DNA of 64,000 nucleotides from Microbacterium sp. 1.5R (GTDB lineage: Bacteria; Actinomycetota; Actinomycetes; Actinomycetales; Microbacteriaceae): contig NZ_CP018151.1 in NCBI RefSeq assembly GCF_001889265.1, forward strand, positions 1,426,001-1,490,000, in the 5' to 3' direction. The translations under genes were made by a program, and so were the position numbers. Positions within the stretch are counted from its first letter, which is position 1. Each line of letters starts with the position of its first letter. Positions 1-7,013 of the stretch are shown here, piece by piece. The notes under the pieces are model-generated. The model saw only the letters and a list, made by a program, of their open reading frames with translations. It was not told the origin of the DNA and did no database searches.

Positions 1-539
1 CCGAGATCATCGGCGTCGCCGGAGTCGGCTTCGTCATCGCCCCCGATGCGTCGTGGGTGCCGCTGATCCCGTTCCTCTTCGTCTACGGCCTCGGTGTCGG
101 CCTCGCCACCGCTCAGCTGACCGGCGTCGTGCTCGCCGATGTGCCGGTCGACGACAGCGGCGCGGCTTCGGGCACGCAGTCGACGTCACGACAGCTCGGT
201 GCAGCGCTCGGGGTCGCAGTGCTCGGCACCGTGCTGTTCACGAGCACAGCCGGGATCCTCGCGTCATCACTCGACGCTCGGGGACTCCCGGCCGAGCAGC
301 GCGATCAGATCGTGTCGGCGGTCGTCGACAGTGCGGGCGGAGCGATCAGCGGACTGGAGGCGCAGCCCGAGACGGCTGACATCGCCGACGACGCCAAGGC
401 CGCGTTCTCCGACGGCACGCGTTTCGCGGCGTGGACGGCGGCAGGGTTCCTGTCCCTCGGCCTCCTGTCGACGATCTCCCTCGGAGCGACCGCCAAGACC
501 CGACGTGAGGACCAGCCCGACGCGACGTCGGCCGCCTGA
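1..539 (+). CDS. MFS drug efflux transporter, C-terminal part (5' end outside window)
   Basis: The reading frame is open from base 3 with no start in the window and ends at TGA 537-539, so this is the C-terminal ~178 residues of a longer protein. It has two hydrophobic segments (around VPLIPFLFVYGLGVGLATAQ and ALGVAVLGTVLFT), then a soluble stretch, a further hydrophobic segment (AAWTAAGFLSLGLLSTISLG) and a short charged tail. The motif DSGAASGTQSTSRQLGAALG matches the region before the last helices of 14-TM EmrB/QacA (DHA2) proton-driven exporters, which pump drugs or dyes from the cytoplasm. Substrate cannot be told. The family call is good; the exact function is inference. Confidence 0.85.
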   Translation, partial: EIIGVAGVGFVIAPDASWVPLIPFLFVYGLGVGLATAQLTGVVLADVPVDDSGAASGTQSTSRQLGAALGVAVLGTVLFTSTAGILASSLDARGLPAEQRDQIVSAVVDSAGGAISGLEAQPETADIADDAKAAFSDGTRFAAWTAAGFLSLGLLSTISLGATAKTRREDQPDATSAA

Positions 540-559
540 TTCCTTCATGTACCCCGTGG

Positions 560-913
560 CTACTCGATGTCCCACATCGTGTAGCCGACGACGCCGGCCG
601 GGATGAACTCCATCGGCTTCGTCAGCTCGTTCTCGATGCCTGTGATCCGGCCGGTGTCCTCGGAGATGAGGAGGGTGTTCTGGTAGGACGTCCCCTCATC
701 GCTGACCCGGAGCCCGACCATGTCTCGGCCGAGCCGGTCCTGCGACTCACCCAGCACCGTGACCCCGCCCGCATCGACGAGCATGTCGATCAGAGTGGCG
801 TGCTGCTCGTCCGTCAGAGTCCAGTAGCTCAATGGCTGGCCGATGGCGACCAGGAGGTCTCCCGACGAACTTCTGTTCCGGCGTCGAGAGCCTCTGCTCC
901 GAAGTCGGTCTCG
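560..913 (-). pseudogene. Decayed remnant of a CU044_5270-like protein (C-terminal part)
   Basis: An open frame of about 90 codons (560-832, TTG as only start) encodes a C-terminus resembling CU044_5270-family proteins of actinobacteria: DEQHATLIDMLVDAGGVTVL, then TLLISEDTGRITG, then PAGVVGYTMWD. Upstream the same frame keeps making sense for a few codons (DLLVAIGQPL), after which the likely continuation TPEQKFVG lies in another frame, as if one extra A sat near 864-868. The frame then runs into the end of the neighbouring gene at 914, so the N-terminal sensor-like part is missing. Family members are usually several hundred residues with an N-terminal TM and often lie beside a sigma factor; neither is here. 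I read it as a truncated, frameshifted relic; a short functional gene with a TTG start cannot be excluded. Confidence 0.45.
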
Positions 914-1228
914 CTAGCCCTCATCGACGGTCACCGCATTGCCCCACACCCAGCACCGGAACGTCCGGTCGCCTGCCCGGAACTCGATGCCTGCGGCCAA
1001 CGGTGTCGACCGCGCGAGCTTCGCATCGACCCGCACCGCTTCGGGCCCGAAGCGCACCCACGCGCGGACCGCACGATACGGCTGCGGATAGATCGTGACG
1101 GGCTGTTCCCGGAGCGCCAGCTCGCGCTCCGTCAGGGATTGAAGCGCGCCGGCGCGCGCTGCGGTGAGGATGGTCTGATGCTGAGAGCGCATGTCGTAGT
1201 GGGCTGCCAGGCGCTTGCTCGTGCCCAT
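914..1228 (-). CDS. Conserved hypothetical protein, 104 aa, divergent to DUF6504 gene
   Basis: ATG start at 1228 is preceded by an AAGGGAG ribosome binding site. The 104-residue protein has a basic, probably helical N-terminal half (KRLAAHYDMRSQHQ) and a C-terminal half that looks like a small beta barrel (AVRAWVRFGPEAVRVDAKLA, then GDRTFRCWVWGNAV). I know of similar small proteins in Microbacteriaceae but no assigned function. It is transcribed away from the DUF6504 gene, and an SOS-box-like palindrome lies between the two starts, so co-regulation with DNA damage genes is plausible. No signal peptide or membrane segment is seen. Confidence 0.8.
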   Translation of the reverse strand: MGTSKRLAAHYDMRSQHQTILTAARAGALQSLTERELALREQPVTIYPQPYRAVRAWVRFGPEAVRVDAKLARSTPLAAGIEFRAGDRTFRCWVWGNAVTVDEG

Positions 1229-1269
1229 GCCGGCTCCCTTCTCCGGCCCAGTGACAACGGTAGCAAGAT

Positions 1270-1285
1270 TCGAAGATTTGTTCTA
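1270..1285. promoter_or_regulatory. SOS-box-like (LexA) palindrome
   Basis: TCGAAGATTTGTTCTA matches the actinobacterial LexA box TCGAAC-N4-GTTCGA at 10 of 12 half-site positions. It lies 42 bases before the gene on the left and 11 bases before the DUF6504 start at 1296, so it could repress both. The match is by eye; LexA binding is inference. Confidence 0.55.
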
Positions 1286-1295
1286 TTCTCGACTC

Positions 1296-1556
1296 ATGCG
1301 ACCAGCTCCTGCTCATCTGCCTGCGACTATATGGATGGTCGACGACATCCCGTCGCGAATGGTCTTCGCCGGGCGTCGGTGGAAGGTCTCCGACACGCCC
1401 ACGCGACTCAGGGACTCGATCTGGTCAGCGGCGCCGGAGTCGGACCGAGGGTTGTACGGATGGCGGTTCCAGGGCACGGATGACGAGGGTCACTCCCTGG
1501 TGTTCGACGTCTTCCGGGGTGAGGACGGCTGGCATGTGCACCACAGCTACGACTAG
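1296..1556 (+). CDS. DUF6504 family protein
   Basis: 86 residues. The core (MVDDIPSRMVFAGRRWKVSD, then GWRFQGTDDEGHSLVFDVFR, ending GWHVHHSYD) fits the small DUF6504 family, which in many actinobacteria is encoded near or fused to Y-family polymerase ImuB/DinB genes of the mutagenic repair cassette. Here no polymerase is adjacent. The ATG at 1296 is used; ATG 1335 (before VDDIPS) is an alternative. There is no clear ribosome binding site. The SOS-box-like site 11 bases upstream fits a damage-inducible role. The biochemical function is unknown. Confidence 0.8.
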   Translation: MRPAPAHLPATIWMVDDIPSRMVFAGRRWKVSDTPTRLRDSIWSAAPESDRGLYGWRFQGTDDEGHSLVFDVFRGEDGWHVHHSYD

Positions 1557-1601
1557 GGGTCAGGCGGACGGAATCCTTGTCCCGGCTCGGCCGGTGCGCG
1601 C

Positions 1602-1607
1602 TATCGT
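1602..1607 (+). promoter_or_regulatory. -10 box (TATCGT), leaderless start at 1614
   Basis: TATCGT ends exactly 6 bases before ATG 1614, and no Shine-Dalgarno is seen. This spacing puts transcription start at or next to the start codon. Confidence 0.5.
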
Positions 1608-1613
1608 GTGGGC

Positions 1614-2171
1614 ATGACGGACTCCGGCGCGACACTCCTCGCCGCGATCATCGCGGCCGGCGTGGCAGGAGTCGGACTGATCTGGTCTGTCGTCAGCTTC
1701 ATGCTGACGAGGCGGACCCAGCGAGCCACGGATGCTCGTCAGGAGTGGTCGCGCCGATTCGAGCACGCACACGCGCTCGCGTTCAGCTCCGATCTCAAGG
1801 AGGCAGCGAGCGGCCTCACGCTCATCGAGGCGCTCGCGCGCGAGCGGTGGGTCACGGACGAAGATCGGGCGACCGCGGTGAGCATCCTCTCGTCTCTCAC
1901 GAGGGTGGCTGAGGCGCCGGCGGCGCAGCTGCGCGCGACGATCCTCGCGGAGGTCAGGAACCCGGCGGTGGCCGCTGCGCTCGGCAGAGTGGAGCCAGGG
2001 CCGAAGGGCCGGTTCGAGGTCTACCGCGACGCGTCCGGAGACTACCGATGGCGCCTCAAGAGCGCGGGAGGCCACTACCTGGCCGTCAGTGAGGGGCATT
2101 CCAGCGAGGCTGCCGCGATGAGCTCGCTCGAACTGGCCCGTCGTGAACTCGGCAGCGAGCCACCGGAGTAA
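1614..2171 (+). CDS. Membrane-anchored DUF1508 (YegP-like) protein
   Basis: 185 residues. Residues about 5-30 form one membrane segment (LLAAIIAAGVAGVGLIWSVV) followed by basic residues, then a charged helical middle. The C-terminal 50 residues (GRFEVYRDASGDYRWRLKSA, then SEGHSSEAAAM) match the DUF1508/YegP fold, a small beta-beta-alpha unit usually found alone or in tandem in soluble proteins of unknown function. Joining it to an N-terminal anchor is unusual. ATG 1614 is preferred over GTG 1608 because of the -10 box 6 bases upstream. It is a single-gene unit closed by a strong terminator. Function unknown. Confidence 0.8.
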   Translation: MTDSGATLLAAIIAAGVAGVGLIWSVVSFMLTRRTQRATDARQEWSRRFEHAHALAFSSDLKEAASGLTLIEALARERWVTDEDRATAVSILSSLTRVAEAPAAQLRATILAEVRNPAVAAALGRVEPGPKGRFEVYRDASGDYRWRLKSAGGHYLAVSEGHSSEAAAMSSLELARRELGSEPPE

Positions 2172-2188
2172 GTGGGCCGCGAGCGCGA

Positions 2189-2224
2189 CGAGAAAGGCCG
2201 CCTGGAACCAGGCGGCCTTTCTCG
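2189..2224 (+). terminator. Strong intrinsic terminator
   Basis: A perfect inverted repeat with 17-base arms (CGAGAAAGGCCGCCTGG and its complement) and a 2-base centre follows the DUF1508 gene and lies before the 3' end of the oppositely oriented tRNA. It ends in CTTTCTCG rather than a pure T run and may act both ways. Confidence 0.8.
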
Positions 2225-2276
2225 ATATCTCGGCTCCGCGTGCGAATTCTCATTCATGCAGCGCGTGACCCGTGTG

Positions 2277-2349
2277 TGCCCCCGACAGGAGTCGAACCTG
2301 CGACCTACGGTACCGGAAACCGGCGCTCTATCCACTGAGCTACGGAGGC
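2277..2349 (-). tRNA. tRNA-Arg(CCG)
   Basis: The reverse strand folds as a tRNA: acceptor arms GCCTCCG and CGGGGGC pair fully (one G-U), with discriminator A. The D arm is GCTC..GAGC, the T arm has the GGTTCGACTCC consensus, and the anticodon loop is TTCCGGT with anticodon CCG, reading the CGG codon common in this GC-rich genome. CCA is not encoded. It stands alone between an upstream terminator and the SGNH hydrolase gene. Confidence 0.93.
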
Positions 2350-2365
2350 GTACCGATCGACAATA

Positions 2366-3175
2366 TCACTGCTCGGGAGTGGTCTCCGACCCACCGGCCT
2401 CGGTCACCGGCGCGTCGCCCAGTTCGCCGAGCGCTGCGGCCAGCTTCTCGGCGAGGTAGCGGTGGCCGTCGGTCGACGGATGCTTGCGGCCGATCTCGAC
2501 GTCGATGACCGACAGGTAGTTCTGGTCGGTGATCCAGTTCTGTGCGACGGGGGAGATGTACCACCATCCGCGAGCGGCGGCGAGTTCACCGAGATCGGCG
2601 TCGATGCGCGCGGTCTCAGCGCCCACGGGAAGTTCGTGCGGCGCCGGCCCCAGAATGACGATCGACGCCTCCGGATACTTCGCCGCCATCGCATCCCACG
2701 CAGCGGTGACGGCCTCGCGGTATCCGGCCTCGCCCTGCGCCCGGTCGTTGATCGACCCCTGGAGGATGATCAGGTCGGGGGTGAGTGTCGGGTCCAGAGC
2801 GGCGATGCGCACACCGAAGGCCGGGCCATCGAGTCCGGGCTTGAGGTAACCGCTGCCGCGGACTCCGTCGACGATCGTCCGTCCGCCGATCAGGTCGGCG
2901 AGCTGATAGGCGTATCCGAGGGTCGGCTCGGTCGCGGCCGAGCCGTAGGTCCAGGAGTCGCCGAACACGAGAACGGTCGGATGCTCCGGAAGAAGAAGGG
3001 GAACCGGCGCGATCGCGACCGATTCGTCCGCTGCCGCCGCAGCACCGACGGGTGCCGAAGACGGCATGGGAACCCAGGGCCGCCACACGCCGAGGACGAC
3101 TGCCGCGACCGCCAGGATCACTGCGACGGCGAGGCCCGCGACGGGCAGACGATAGCGGGCGGATGCGGCCTTCAT
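2366..3175 (-). CDS. SGNH/GDSL-type hydrolase, membrane-anchored or secreted
   Basis: 269 residues. Residues 11-32 form an uncleaved anchor or signal segment (VAGLAVAVILAVAAVVLGVW). Block I carries the nucleophile (VFGDSWTYGS, Ser74), followed by a GSGY element, block III (LQGSINDRA) and block V (HPSTDGH near 232-238). These define the SGNH esterase/lipase superfamily, members of which remove acyl groups from lipids, polysaccharides or cell-wall polymers; the substrate is unknown. The start at ATG 3175 is supported by a -10 hexamer exactly 6 bases upstream. It is divergent from argS across 70 bases. Confidence 0.88.
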   Translation of the reverse strand: MKAASARYRLPVAGLAVAVILAVAAVVLGVWRPWVPMPSSAPVGAAAAADESVAIAPVPLLLPEHPTVLVFGDSWTYGSAATEPTLGYAYQLADLIGGRTIVDGVRGSGYLKPGLDGPAFGVRIAALDPTLTPDLIILQGSINDRAQGEAGYREAVTAAWDAMAAKYPEASIVILGPAPHELPVGAETARIDADLGELAAARGWWYISPVAQNWITDQNYLSVIDVEIGRKHPSTDGHRYLAEKLAAALGELGDAPVTEAGGSETTPEQ

Positions 3176-3181
3176 GGCATG

Positions 3182-3187
3182 ACTGTA
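3182..3187 (-). promoter_or_regulatory. -10 box (TACAGT), leaderless start at 3175
   Basis: On the reverse strand TACAGT is followed by 6 bases and then ATG. It is one half of the divergent hydrolase/argS promoter region. Confidence 0.5.
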
Positions 3188-3230
3188 GATCACGAATCCG
3201 CCCTCGCAAATTCGGGCGCGTGACGCGCCG

Positions 3231-3236
3231 TAAACT
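3231..3236 (+). promoter_or_regulatory. -10 box (TAAACT) for argS
   Basis: TAAACT lies 9 bases before ATG 3246 with GGGAGG between. The 5' leader would be only a few bases long. Confidence 0.4.
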
Positions 3237-3245
3237 GGGAGGCCT

Positions 3246-4910
3246 ATGAACCCTGAATCGCTCGCCACAGCCCTCCTCGCCGTCCTCGCACCGATCGCCG
3301 AGGAACGACGTCCTGGCGAGCCGTTCTCGCTGTCCGCGTCGGACATCGTGTTCGAACGTCCGCGCAACCGCGACCACGGCGACTGGGCCTCGAACATCGC
3401 GATGCGCCTGGCGAAGCCGTTCGGCACGAACCCGCGCGAGCTGGCGCAGCAGATCGCCGACGGCCTCGCGCAGGTGGATGGCGTGCAGACCGCCGAGGTC
3501 GCAGGGCCGGGCTTCATCAACATCCGCCTCGACGCGGCTGCCGCCGGCGCGCTGGCGAAGCTCATCGTCGAAGCCGGCGCCGAGTACGGGCGCAACGACA
3601 CGCAGGCCGGTCACAGCATCAACATCGAGTTCGTGAGCGCGAACCCGACCGGGCCGCTGCACATCGGCCACACTCGCTGGGCGGCGCTCGGCGATGCGAT
3701 CGCCCGGGTGCTCGCGGCCTCCGGCGCGAAGGTCGCGAGGGAGTACTACATCAACGATGCCGGAGTGCAGATGGAGCGCTTCGCGAATTCGGTGCTGGCC
3801 GCAGTCAAGGGCGAACCAACTCCCGAGGGCGGGTACGCCGGCAGCTACATCGGCGATCTGGCCGCTCGTGTTCTCGAGGCGCGTCCGGACCTGCTCGAGC
3901 TCTCCGGTGACGAGCAGGTGGTCGTCGCGCGGGAGCTCGCCTACGGTTTCCAGCTGGAGGAGCAGAAGCAGTCGCTCTCGAAGTTCAACGTCGACTTCGA
4001 CGTGTGGTTCTCGGAGCGCACGCTGCACGCCAAGGACGCGGACGGCGTCAGCTTCGTCGATCGCGCCGTCGACCGCCTGCGCGAGCAGGGACACGTGTTC
4101 GACGACGAGGGTGCAGTCTGGGTGCGCACCACCGACTTCGGTGACGACAAGGATCGCGTGATCCGTCGCTCCAACGGCGAGTACACGTACTTCGCCGCCG
4201 ACGCCGCGTACTACCTGAACAAGGGTGACCGCGGCTTCGAGTACAAGCTGTACCTTCTCGGAGCCGACCACCACGGCTACGTCCACCGCCTCAAGGCGAT
4301 CGCCGGCGCCGCCGGGGAAGACCCCGAGAAGAACGTCGAGGTGCTGATCGGTCAGCTGGTCTCGGTCGGGGGAGCGCGGCTGAGCAAGCGTGCGGGCAAC
4401 ATCATCGAGATGGACGATCTGCGCGAATGGCTCGGCACCGATGCGCTGCGCTACTCGCTCGAGCGCTCGCCTGCTGACTCGCCGCTCGCTCTCGATCCTG
4501 AGCTGCTGCAGAAGCGCACGAACGACAACCCGGTGTTCTACGTGCAGTACGCGCATGCCCGCACGCACAACGTGGCCCGCAATGCCGCCGATTCGGGTGT
4601 GGATCGCTCGGAGTTCGCGCCCGAGACGCTCACGCATGAGACCGAGAGCGCTCTGCTCGGCGCTCTGCAGGAGTTCCCGCGCATCGTGGCGTTCGCGGCC
4701 GAGGTGCGCGAGCCGCACCGCGTCGCGCGCTACCTCGAGGAGCTCGCCGGCCTGTACCACCGCTGGTACGACAACTGCCGCGTGATCCCGCAGGGCGACG
4801 ACCCCATCGAGACCGTGCACCGCACGCGTCTGTGGCTCAATGACGCCGCAGGGCAGGTCTTCCGCAACGGCCTCGACCTGCTCGGCGTGTCCGCTCCCGA
4901 GCGCATGTGA
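3246..4910 (+). CDS. argS: Arginyl-tRNA synthetase
   Basis: 554 residues, normal for the family. This class I enzyme charges tRNA-Arg with arginine in the cytoplasm. The N-terminal ~110 residues are the Arg-S additional domain that recognises the tRNA. The HIGH motif is at about 138-142 (PLHIGHTRW), and a LSKRAGN motif takes the KMSKS place near 378. The C-terminal DALR anticodon-binding domain follows (YVQYAHARTHNVARNA, then YHRWYDNCRVIP) and ends in the typical Met (SAPERM). The next gene starts 38 bases after the stop. In other actinobacteria argS often precedes lysA-hom-thrB; here two genes sit between argS and lysA. Confidence 0.98.
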   Translation: MNPESLATALLAVLAPIAEERRPGEPFSLSASDIVFERPRNRDHGDWASNIAMRLAKPFGTNPRELAQQIADGLAQVDGVQTAEVAGPGFINIRLDAAAAGALAKLIVEAGAEYGRNDTQAGHSINIEFVSANPTGPLHIGHTRWAALGDAIARVLAASGAKVAREYYINDAGVQMERFANSVLAAVKGEPTPEGGYAGSYIGDLAARVLEARPDLLELSGDEQVVVARELAYGFQLEEQKQSLSKFNVDFDVWFSERTLHAKDADGVSFVDRAVDRLREQGHVFDDEGAVWVRTTDFGDDKDRVIRRSNGEYTYFAADAAYYLNKGDRGFEYKLYLLGADHHGYVHRLKAIAGAAGEDPEKNVEVLIGQLVSVGGARLSKRAGNIIEMDDLREWLGTDALRYSLERSPADSPLALDPELLQKRTNDNPVFYVQYAHARTHNVARNAADSGVDRSEFAPETLTHETESALLGALQEFPRIVAFAAEVREPHRVARYLEELAGLYHRWYDNCRVIPQGDDPIETVHRTRLWLNDAAGQVFRNGLDLLGVSAPERM

Positions 4911-4948
4911 CCTCTGCTGTCGTCCGTGCCGTAGGGCAGGATGGCAGC

Positions 4949-5800
4949 ATGAGCGACGAGAACCACACCCTTCCTTACCCGTCCGCGGATTCCGAGCATC
5001 CGACGCTCGTGATCCCGGGTGGGAAGGACGGCGGGGATGCCGGTGCCACACCGCCGAAGCGCGCGCGCAAGCGCTGGCCCTGGGTGCTGCTGATCGTCGT
5101 GGTCGTTCTCGCTGTTCTCGCCGTCGCTGCGGAGCTCATCGCGCGCGCTGTCCTGCCCGGTATCGTCCGGGGCATGGTGATCGAGCAGCTCGACCTGCCG
5201 GCCGACCAGAAGCTCGCCGTCGAAGCCGACGGCATCCTGATCCCGCAGCTGATCGGCGGAACGCTGGACACCCTGCATCTCTCGACCGACTCGGTCACGC
5301 TGGAGGGGATCACGGGCGCCGTCGACGTCACCGCCACGGGCGTGCCGCTGCGCGGCGGTGACCTCGCATCCGCATCCGGCACGATCCGCATCGACGAGTC
5401 CCAGTTCACGTCCCTGCTCTCGAATACCGAGCTGCCGATCGACACGGTCACGCTCGAATCGCCGAACGCGACGGTCGCGGGTTCGGTGAGCGTTCTCGGC
5501 CTCGCCATCCCGGTATCGCTCACGGTGACCCCGGGGGTGGCCGAGGGAGATCTCGAGCTCACCCCTGTCGGCCTCACCGTCGGCGGACTCGAGGTCGACG
5601 CGGATCAGGTCGGCTCGAGTCTCGGTGCTCTGGGGGAGCAGCTCACCCAGACGCAGCGCATCTGCATCGCGGACCAGCTTCCCGCCGGCATCACCCTCAC
5701 GGGCCTCCAGATCGACGAATCGGAGGCTGTGATCACCGTCGACGTCGACGGTGCGATCGCGACCGATCAGACCCTGCTCGAGAAGGGCACCTGCCCCTGA
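4949..5800 (+). CDS. DUF2993 (LmeA-like) anchored lipid-binding protein
   Basis: 283 residues. A polar N-terminus with a basic patch (PPKRARKRWP) leads into one membrane segment at about 43-63 (VLLIVVVVLAVLAVAAELIA). The rest is beta-rich and outside the membrane, with repeated elements such as DSVTLEGITGAVDVTATG and VTLESPNATVAGSVSVLG, as in DUF2993. The mycobacterial member LmeA binds phospholipid and helps mannan elongation of lipomannan; by analogy this may carry or sense lipids in cell-envelope assembly, which is inference. ATG 4949 follows a weak CAGGAT hexamer by 6 bases. It converges with the YihY gene. Confidence 0.82.
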   Translation: MSDENHTLPYPSADSEHPTLVIPGGKDGGDAGATPPKRARKRWPWVLLIVVVVLAVLAVAAELIARAVLPGIVRGMVIEQLDLPADQKLAVEADGILIPQLIGGTLDTLHLSTDSVTLEGITGAVDVTATGVPLRGGDLASASGTIRIDESQFTSLLSNTELPIDTVTLESPNATVAGSVSVLGLAIPVSLTVTPGVAEGDLELTPVGLTVGGLEVDADQVGSSLGALGEQLTQTQRICIADQLPAGITLTGLQIDESEAVITVDVDGAIATDQTLLEKGTCP

Positions 5801-5807
5801 GACGGGC

Positions 5808-6863
5808 TCAGTCCTCGTCGGTTCCGAGACGGGCCTCGCGCTCGGCCTTCTGCGCCTCCCGAAGCTCGGACGTCGCCAGCGCGACCTCCGCTTCGGCGCG
5901 CTGCACACGTCGCTGGGGGAAGGTCGTCGCGCCGAACCGCGCGTGCACCCGGTCCTTGCGTTCCTCCTCCGACGTGACGATGTAGGCGCACGCGATCAGG
6001 ATGACCTGGGTCGACAGGTTGAGCCAGATGAGCAGCGCCAGCAGAGTGGCGAAGGAGGCGAGGAGGGGGTTGCTCGTCGCGCCGCCGATGAACAGGCCGG
6101 ACAGCTCCTGCAGCACGAGCAGCCCGACTCCGCCGATGAGGGACCCGATCCAGAGTGAACGGCCTGCGGGGCGCAGCCCGGAGAGCAGGCGGAACACCCC
6201 GGCGATGAGCACCGTGTCGAGTGCCAGCACGACGACCAGGGAGACGATCCGGATGCTCCAGGATGCCGCGGGCGAATCCTCGGGAATGCCGAGCAGACCG
6301 CTGATCCAGGTGATCCCGAGCCGACCGGCGAATGTGACGGCCGCTGCGGCGACGAACAGCACGGCGACGCCGGCCGCGAGCAGCAGGTTGCGGAGCATGA
6401 CCCAGATGAACAGCACGTCGGCATGCGCGGTTCCGGCGAGGACGCGCACCGCGGTGCGCAGCGATCCGACGGCGCCGAGCGCCGAGCCGATCAGCGCGAC
6501 CGTCGAGATGGCGCCCGCGACGGAGAGCGATATCGGCTCCTTGAGATCGTCGGGATTGACGACGCCGTCTTCGCCGATGAGACCGGGCACCACGGACTGC
6601 ACGGCGGAGACGATCGCGTTCCAGGCGTCGGGATTGCCGGCGAGCCAGAGAGCGGCGATCGAGAACCCCAGGAGCACGGCGGCGAAGACGCTGAACAGAG
6701 CGCGGTATGTCACGCTGTCGGCGAGCATCGGGCCCCGCCGCTCGGAGTAGAGCAGGAACGCGCGGACCGGGCGCCGTGTCAGAGCCCAGCGGATCGCCGA
6801 CGCGCTGACGCGCGCGATCAGGCCGGGGCGTCGGGCATCGGGTGCTGCGGATTCGGTGCTCAT
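5808..6863 (-). CDS. YihY/BrkB family membrane protein
   Basis: 351 residues with six or more hydrophobic segments, among them SVFAAVLLGFSIAALWLAG, LLLAAGVAVLFVAAAAVTFA and IGGVGLLVLQELSGLFIGG. The N-terminal FLLYSERRGPMLADSVTYRA element is typical of YihY/BrkB proteins of the inner membrane, whose role is not settled. The C-terminal tail is charged and probably coiled (RRVQRAEAEVALATSELREA). ATG 6863 is chosen because AAGGTGG lies 5 bases upstream; the alternative GTG 6872 would overlap that site. It ends 8 bases from the convergent DUF2993 gene. In its reading direction it starts away from lysA. Confidence 0.88.
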   Translation of the reverse strand: MSTESAAPDARRPGLIARVSASAIRWALTRRPVRAFLLYSERRGPMLADSVTYRALFSVFAAVLLGFSIAALWLAGNPDAWNAIVSAVQSVVPGLIGEDGVVNPDDLKEPISLSVAGAISTVALIGSALGAVGSLRTAVRVLAGTAHADVLFIWVMLRNLLLAAGVAVLFVAAAAVTFAGRLGITWISGLLGIPEDSPAASWSIRIVSLVVVLALDTVLIAGVFRLLSGLRPAGRSLWIGSLIGGVGLLVLQELSGLFIGGATSNPLLASFATLLALLIWLNLSTQVILIACAYIVTSEEERKDRVHARFGATTFPQRRVQRAEAEVALATSELREAQKAEREARLGTDED

Positions 6864-6949
6864 CTCCACCACCTTAGGAGTCGGTGGGATGTGTCCGCAG
6901 GGGGTTGACGCCGGGCGTCACCATGACTGATGCGGCATGCACGGTGCCC

Positions 6950-6955
6950 TAGAAT
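6950..6955 (+). promoter_or_regulatory. -10 box (TAGAAT) for lysA
   Basis: TAGAAT matches the consensus at five of six positions and lies 16 bases before GTG 6972 and 58 bases before TTG 7014. No clear -35 is seen at the right spacing. Confidence 0.4.
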
Positions 6956-7013
6956 CGGGGGCAACCTCGCAGTGCGCGCATCCGCCCGAGACCCGTCCCA
7001 CGATTGGTGTTCC

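Noticed and set aside
2616..5051. An 811-codon reverse-strand open frame opposite argS
   Set aside because: argS on the plus strand is certain. The antisense frame only reflects high third-position GC.
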